A stretch of DNA of 64,000 nucleotides, from NCBI RefSeq assembly GCF_932526225.1, contig NC_064035.1, forward strand, positions 14,556,469 to 14,620,468, read 5' to 3'. A model generated the notes under the pieces. That model ran no database searches. It had not been told where the DNA came from and worked only from the letters and a program-made list of their open reading frames with translations. Source of the stretch: Nematostella vectensis (taxonomy: Eukaryota; Cnidaria; Anthozoa; Actiniaria; Edwardsiidae). Shown here one piece after another: positions 57,990 to 64,000 of this stretch. How positions within the stretch are numbered: the first letter of the stretch is position 1; each line of letters opens with the position of its first letter. Position numbers and translations under genes: made by a program.

Positions 57990-60900
57990 CATCTGTTACA
58001 GCATGTTACACATAAAGAGGAGCATGGTTCCCATAGACAGTAGCATGTTTAATATGAAGAGGAGCATGGTACCCATAGACAGCAGCATGTTACACATAAA
58101 GAGGAGCATGGTACCCATAGACAGCATCATGTTACACATAAAGAGGAGCATGGTACCCATAGACAGCATCATGTTACATATGAAGAGGAGCATGGTACCC
58201 ATAGACAGTAGCATGTTTAATATGAAGAGGAGCATGGTACCCATAGACAGCAGCATGTTACATATGAAGAGGAGCATGGTACCCATAGACAGCATCATGT
58301 TACATATGAAGAGGAGCATGGTACCCATAGACAGCAGCATGTTACATCTGAAGAGGAGCATGGTACCCATAGACAGCAGCATGTTACATATGAAGAGGAG
58401 CATGGTACCCATAGACAGCATCATGTTACACATAAAGAGGAGCATGGTACCCATAGACAGCAGCATGTTACATATGAAGAGGAGCATGGTACCCATAGAC
58501 AACATCATGTTACATATGAAGAGGAGCATGGTACCCATAGACAGCAGCATGTTACATATGAAGAGGAGCATGGTACCCATAGACAGCATCATGTTACATA
58601 TGAAGAGGAGCATGGTACCCATAGACAGCATCATGTTACATATGAAGAGGAGCATGGTACCCATAGACAGCATCATGTTACACATAAAGAGGAGCATGGT
58701 ACCCATAGACAGCATCATGTTACATATGAAGAGGAGCATGGTACCCATAGACAGTAGCATGTTTAATATGAAGAGGAGCATGGTACCCATAGACAGCAGC
58801 ATGTTACACATAAAGAGGAGCATGGTACCCATAGACAGCAGCATGTTACATATGAAGAGGAGCATGGTACACATAGACAGCATCATGTTACATATGAAGA
58901 GGAGCATGGTACCCATAGACAGCAGCATGTTACATCTGAAGAGGAGCATGGTACCCATAGACAGCAGCATGTTACACATAAAGAGGAGCATGGTACCCAT
59001 AGACAACATCATGTTACATATGAAGAGGAGCATGGTACCCATAGACAGCAGCATGTTACATATGAAGAGGAGCATGGTACCCATAGACAGCATCATGTTA
59101 CATATGAAGAGGAGCATGGTACCCATAGACAGCATCATGTTACATATGAAGAGGAGCATGGTACCCATAGACAGCATCATGTTACACATAAAGAGGAGCA
59201 TGGTACCCATAGACAGCATCATGTTACATATGAAGAGGAGCATGGTACCCATAGACAGTAGCATGTTTAATATGAAGAGGAGCATGGTACCCATAGACAG
59301 CAGCATGTTACACATAAAGAGGAGCATGGTACCCATAGACAGCAGCATGTTACATATGAAGAGGAGCATGGTACACATAGACAGCATCATGTTACATATG
59401 AAGAGGAGCATGGTACCCATAGACAGTAGCATGTTTAATATGAAGAGGAGCATGGTACCCATAGACAGCAGCATGTTACACATAAAGAGGAGCATGGTAC
59501 CCATAGACAGCATCATGTTACATATGAAGAGGAGCATGGTACCCATAGACAGCAGCATGTTACATCTGAAGAGGAGCATGGTACCCATAGACAGCAGCAT
59601 GTTACACATAAAGAGGAGCATGGTACCCATAGACAGCAGCATGTTACACATAAAGAGGAGCATGGTACCCATAGACAGTAGCATGTTACATCTGGAGAGG
59701 AGCATGGTACCCATAGACAACATCATGTTACATCTGAAGAGGAGCATGGTACCCATAGACAGCAGCATGTTACATATGAAGAGGAGCATGGTACCCATAG
59801 ACAGCAGCATGTTACATATGAAGAGGAGCATGGTACCCATAGACAGCAGCATGTTACATCTGAAGAGGAGCATGGTACCCAATAGACAACATCATGTTAC
59901 ATATGAAGAGGAGCATGGTACCCATAGACAGCAGCATGTTACACATAAAGAGGAGCATGGTACCCATAGACAACATCATGTTACATATGAAGAGGAGCAT
60001 GGTACCCATAGACAGCAGCATGTTACACATAAAGAGGAGCATGGTACCCATAGACAACATCATGTTACAGATGAAGAGGAGCATGGTACCCATAGACAGC
60101 AGCATGTTACACACGAAGAGGAGCATGGTACCCATAGACAGCAGCATGTTACATATGAAGAGGAGCATGGTACCCATAGACAGCAGCATGTTACACATGA
60201 AGAGGAGCATGGTACCCATAGACAGCATCATGTTACATATGAAGAGCAGCATGGTACCCATAGACAGCAGCATGTTACACATAAAGAGGAGCATGGTACA
60301 CATAGACAGCAGCATGTTACATATGAAGAGGAGCATGGTACACATAGACAGCATCATGTTACATATGAAGAGGAGCATGGTACCCATAGACAGCATCATG
60401 TTACATATGAAGAGGAGCATGGTACCCATAGACAGCATCATGTTACATATGAAGAGGAGCATGGTACCCATAGACAGCATCATGTTACATATGAAGAGCA
60501 GCATGGTACCCATAGACAGCAGCATGTTACACATAAAGAGGAGCATGGTACACATAGACAGCAGCATGTTACATATGAAGAGGAGCATGGTACACATAGA
60601 CAGCATCATGTTACATATGAAGAGGAGCATGGTACCCATAGACAGTAGCATGTTTAATATGAAGAGGAGCATGGTACCCATAGACAGCAGCATGTTACAC
60701 ATAAAGAGGAGCATGGTACCCATAGACAGCATCATGTTACATATGAAGAGGAGCATGGTACCCATAGACAGCAGCATGTTACATCTGAAGAGGAGCATGG
60801 TACCCATAGACAGCAGCATGTTACACATAAAGAGGAGCATGGTACCCATAGACAGCAGCATGTTACACATAAAGAGGAGCATGGTACCCATAGACAGTAG

Positions 60901-63900
60901 CATGTTACATCTGGAGAGGAGCATGGTACCCATAGACAACATCATGTTACATCTGAAGAGGAGCATGGTACCCATAGACAGCAGCATGTTACATATGAAG
61001 AGGAGCATGGTACCCATAGACAGCAGCATGTTACATATGAAGAGGAGCATGGTACCCATAGACAGCAGCATGTTACATCTGAAGAGGAGCATGGTACCCA
61101 TAGACAACATCATGTTACATATGAAGAGGAGCATGGTACCCATAGACAGCAGCATGTTACACATAAAGAGGAGCATGGTACCCATAGACAACATCATGTT
61201 ACATATGAAGAGGAGCATGGTACCCATAGACAGCAGCATGTTACACATAAAGAGGAGCATGGTACCCATAGACAACATCATGTTACATATGAAGAGGAGC
61301 ATGGTACCCATAGACAGCAGCATGTTACACACGAAGAGGAGCATGGTACCCATAGACAGCAGCATGTTACATATGAAGAGGAGCATGGTACCCATAGACA
61401 GCAGCATGTTACACATGAAGAGGAGCATGGTACCCATAGACAGCATCATGTTACATATGAAGAGCAGCATGGTACCCATAGACAGCAGCATGTTACACAT
61501 AAAGAGGAGCATGGTACACATAGACAGCAGCATGTTACACATAAAGAGGAGCATGGTACACATAGACAGCAGCATGTTACATATGAAGAGGAGCATGGTA
61601 CACATAGACGGCATCATGTTACATATGAAGAGGAGCATGGTACACATAGACAGCAGCATGTTACATCTGAAGAGGAGCATGGTACCCATAGACAGCAGCA
61701 TGTTACATATGAAGAGAAGCATGGTACCCATAGACAGCAGCATGTTACACACGAAGAGGAGCATGGTACCCATAGACAGCAGCATGTTACATATGAAGAG
61801 GAGCATGGTACCCATAGACAGCAGCATGTTACATATGAAGAGGAGCATGGTACCCATAGACAGCAGCATGTTACACATAAGGAGGAGCACGGTACCCATA
61901 GACAGCAGCATGTTACACATAAAGAGGAGCATGGTACCCATAGACAACATCATGTTACATATGAAGAGGAGCATGGTACCCATAGACAGCAGCATGTTAC
62001 ACACGAAGAGGAGCATGGTACCCATAGACAGCATCATGTTACATATGAAGAGGAGCATGGTACCCATAGACAGCATCATGTTACATATGAAGAGGAGCAT
62101 GGTACCCATAGACAGCATCATGTTACATATGAAGAGGAGCATGGTACCCATAGACAGCAGCATGTTACACATAAAGAGGAGCATGGTACCCATAGACAGC
62201 AGCATGTTACACATAAAGAGGAGCATGTTACCCATAGACAGCAGCATGTTACATATGAAGAGGAGCATGGTACCCATAGACAGCATCATGTTACATATGA
62301 AGAGGAGCATGGTACCCATAGACAGCAGCATGTTACATATGAAGAGGAGCATGGTACCCATAGACAGCAGCATGTTACATATGAAGAGGAGCATGGTACC
62401 CATAGACAACATCATGTTACATATGAAGAGGAGCATGGTACCCATAGACAGCAGCATGTTACACACGAAGAGGAGCATGGTACCCATAGACAGCAGCATG
62501 TTACATATGAAGAGCAGCATGGTACCCATAGACAGCAGCATGTTACACATAAAGAGCAGCATGGTACCCATAGACAGCAGCATGTTACATATGAAGAGGA
62601 GCATGGTACCCATAGACAGCAGCATGTTACATATGAAGAGGAGCATGGTACCCATAGACAGCAGCATGTTACACATAAGGAGGAGCACGGTACCCATAGA
62701 CAGCAGCATGTTACACATAAAGAGGAGCATGGTACCCATAGACAACATCATGTTACATATGAAGAGGAGCATGGTACCCATAGACAGCAGCATGTTACAC
62801 ACGAAGAGGAGCATGGTACCCATAGACAGCATCATGTTACATATGAAGAGGAGCATGGTACCCATAGACAGCATCATGTTACATATGAAGAGGAGCATTG
62901 TACCCATAGACAGCAGCATGTTACACATAAAGAGGAGCATGGTACCCATAGACAACATCATGTTACATATGAAGAGGAGCATGGTACCCATAGACAGCAT
63001 CATGTTACATATGAAGAGGAGCATGGTACCCATAGACAGCAGCATGTTACACATAAAGAGGAGCATGGTACCCATAGACAGCAGCATGTTACACATAAAG
63101 AGGAGCATGTTACCCATAGACAGCAGCATGTTACATATGAAGAGGAGCATGGTACCCATAGACAGCATCATGTTACATATGAAGAGGAGCATGGTACCCA
63201 TAGACAGCAGCATGTTACATATGAAGAGGAGCATGGTACCCATAGACAGCATCATGTTACATATGAAGAGGAGCATGGTACCCATAGACAGCAGCATGTT
63301 ACACATAAAGAGGAGCATGGTACCCATAGACAGCAGCATGTTACACATAAAGAGGAGCATGGTACCCATAGACAACATCATGTTACATATGAAGAGGAGC
63401 ATGGTACCCATAGACAACATCATGTTAAATATGAAGAGGAGCATGGTACCCATAGACAGCAGCATGTTACACATAAAGAGGAGCATGGTACCCATAGACA
63501 GCAGCATGTTACATATGAAGAGGAGCATGGTACCCATAGACAGCAGCATGTTACACATGAAGAGGAGCATGGTACCCATAGACAGCAGCATGTTACACAT
63601 AAAGAGGAGCATGGTACCCATAGACAGCATCATGTTACATATGAAGAGGAGCATGGTACCCATAGACAGCAGCATGTTACACATAAAGAGGAGCATGGTA
63701 CCCATAGACAGCAGCATGTTACATATGAAGAGGAGCATGGTACCCATAGACAGCAGCATGTTACATATGAAGAGGAGCATGGTACCCATAGACAGCAGCA
63801 TGTTACATATGAAGAGGAGCATGGTACCCATAGACAGCAGCATGTTACACATAAAGAGGAGCATGGTACCCATAGACAGCATCATGTTACATATGAAGAG

Positions 63901-64000
63901 GAGCATGGTACCCATAGACAGCAGCATGTTACACATAAAGAGGAGCATGGTACACATAGACAGCAGCATGTTACATATGAAGAGGAGCATGGTACACATA
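57990..64000. repeat. 42-bp minisatellite, over 140 copies, running off the window
   Basis: The unit contains CATGTTACACATAAAGAGGA and GCATGGTACCCATAGACAGC. Variant sites (ACATAAAG or ATATGAAG or ATCTGAAG; CAGCAG or CAGCATC or CAACATC) mark higher-order structure. It lies upstream of the first visible DYNC2I1 exon, probably in an intron. As 42 is 14 codons, ORFs of 628, 881 and over 1,380 residues exist on both strands; they are artefacts. One extra A near 59881 shifts the plus frame. Confidence 0.95.

Noticed and set aside
57996-63999. ORFs of 628, 881 and 1,381 residues on both strands
   Set aside because: They are 14-residue periodic translations of the 42-bp minisatellite. Several frames on both strands stay open only because 42 is divisible by 3.
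1-64000. CRISPR array or prokaryotic operon
   Set aside because: The arrays are head-to-tail repeats without unique spacers, and the genes have spliceosomal introns and animal-specific domains.

Overview
The window is animal DNA: multi-exon genes with GT-AG introns, degraded non-LTR retrotransposons, MITEs and many minisatellites. A FEZ-type zinc finger, a secreted CUB/discoidin/protease mosaic gene, a battenin gene and a dynein-2 subunit gene fit an early-branching marine metazoan. A cnidarian such as a sea anemone or coral is my best guess, but that is inference.

Layout. About 2.7-14.9 kb (minus): one complete 17-exon gene for a secreted protein of about 1,456 residues (signal peptide, five CUB domains, two F5/8-type-C domains, a sixth CUB, trypsin-like domain). 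The phases of all 17 exons close exactly (4,371 nt). The protease domain keeps His and Asp but has Gly in place of the catalytic Ser and lacks the IVGG activation segment, so it looks like a pseudoprotease. 15.9-17.7 kb: a G-rich 22-bp minisatellite. 18.3-20.8 kb: fold-back and TIR elements and a 29-bp minisatellite. 22.5-23.5 kb (plus): an intronless FEZF-like C2H2 zinc-finger gene. 26.4-28.2 kb: diverged tandem repeats.

28.2-38.2 kb is a nested transposon: a minus-strand LINE (ORF1, endonuclease, RT) split by a dead Penelope-like element of about 6.5 kb, with 268 bp of LINE duplicated at the two junctions. 39.9-41.3 kb (plus) holds a tentative short three-exon gene. 41.6-45.3 kb (minus) is a nearly intact CR1/L2-type LINE with a PHD finger and a degenerate 2A-like NPGP site. 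46.7-49.7 kb (plus) is a complete three-exon CLN3 (battenin) gene; its first intron carries two abutting TTAA-flanked elements, and its stop codon lies in a 36-bp minisatellite. Convergent to it, 57.5-51.9 kb (minus), are the last 12 exons of DYNC2I1 (WDR60). From 57.7 kb to the window end a 42-bp minisatellite of over 6 kb lies upstream of these exons, probably in a DYNC2I1 intron.

The genes do not form a pathway and are independent neighbours. Minisatellites make up roughly a sixth of the window and create very long spurious ORFs that should not be annotated as genes.
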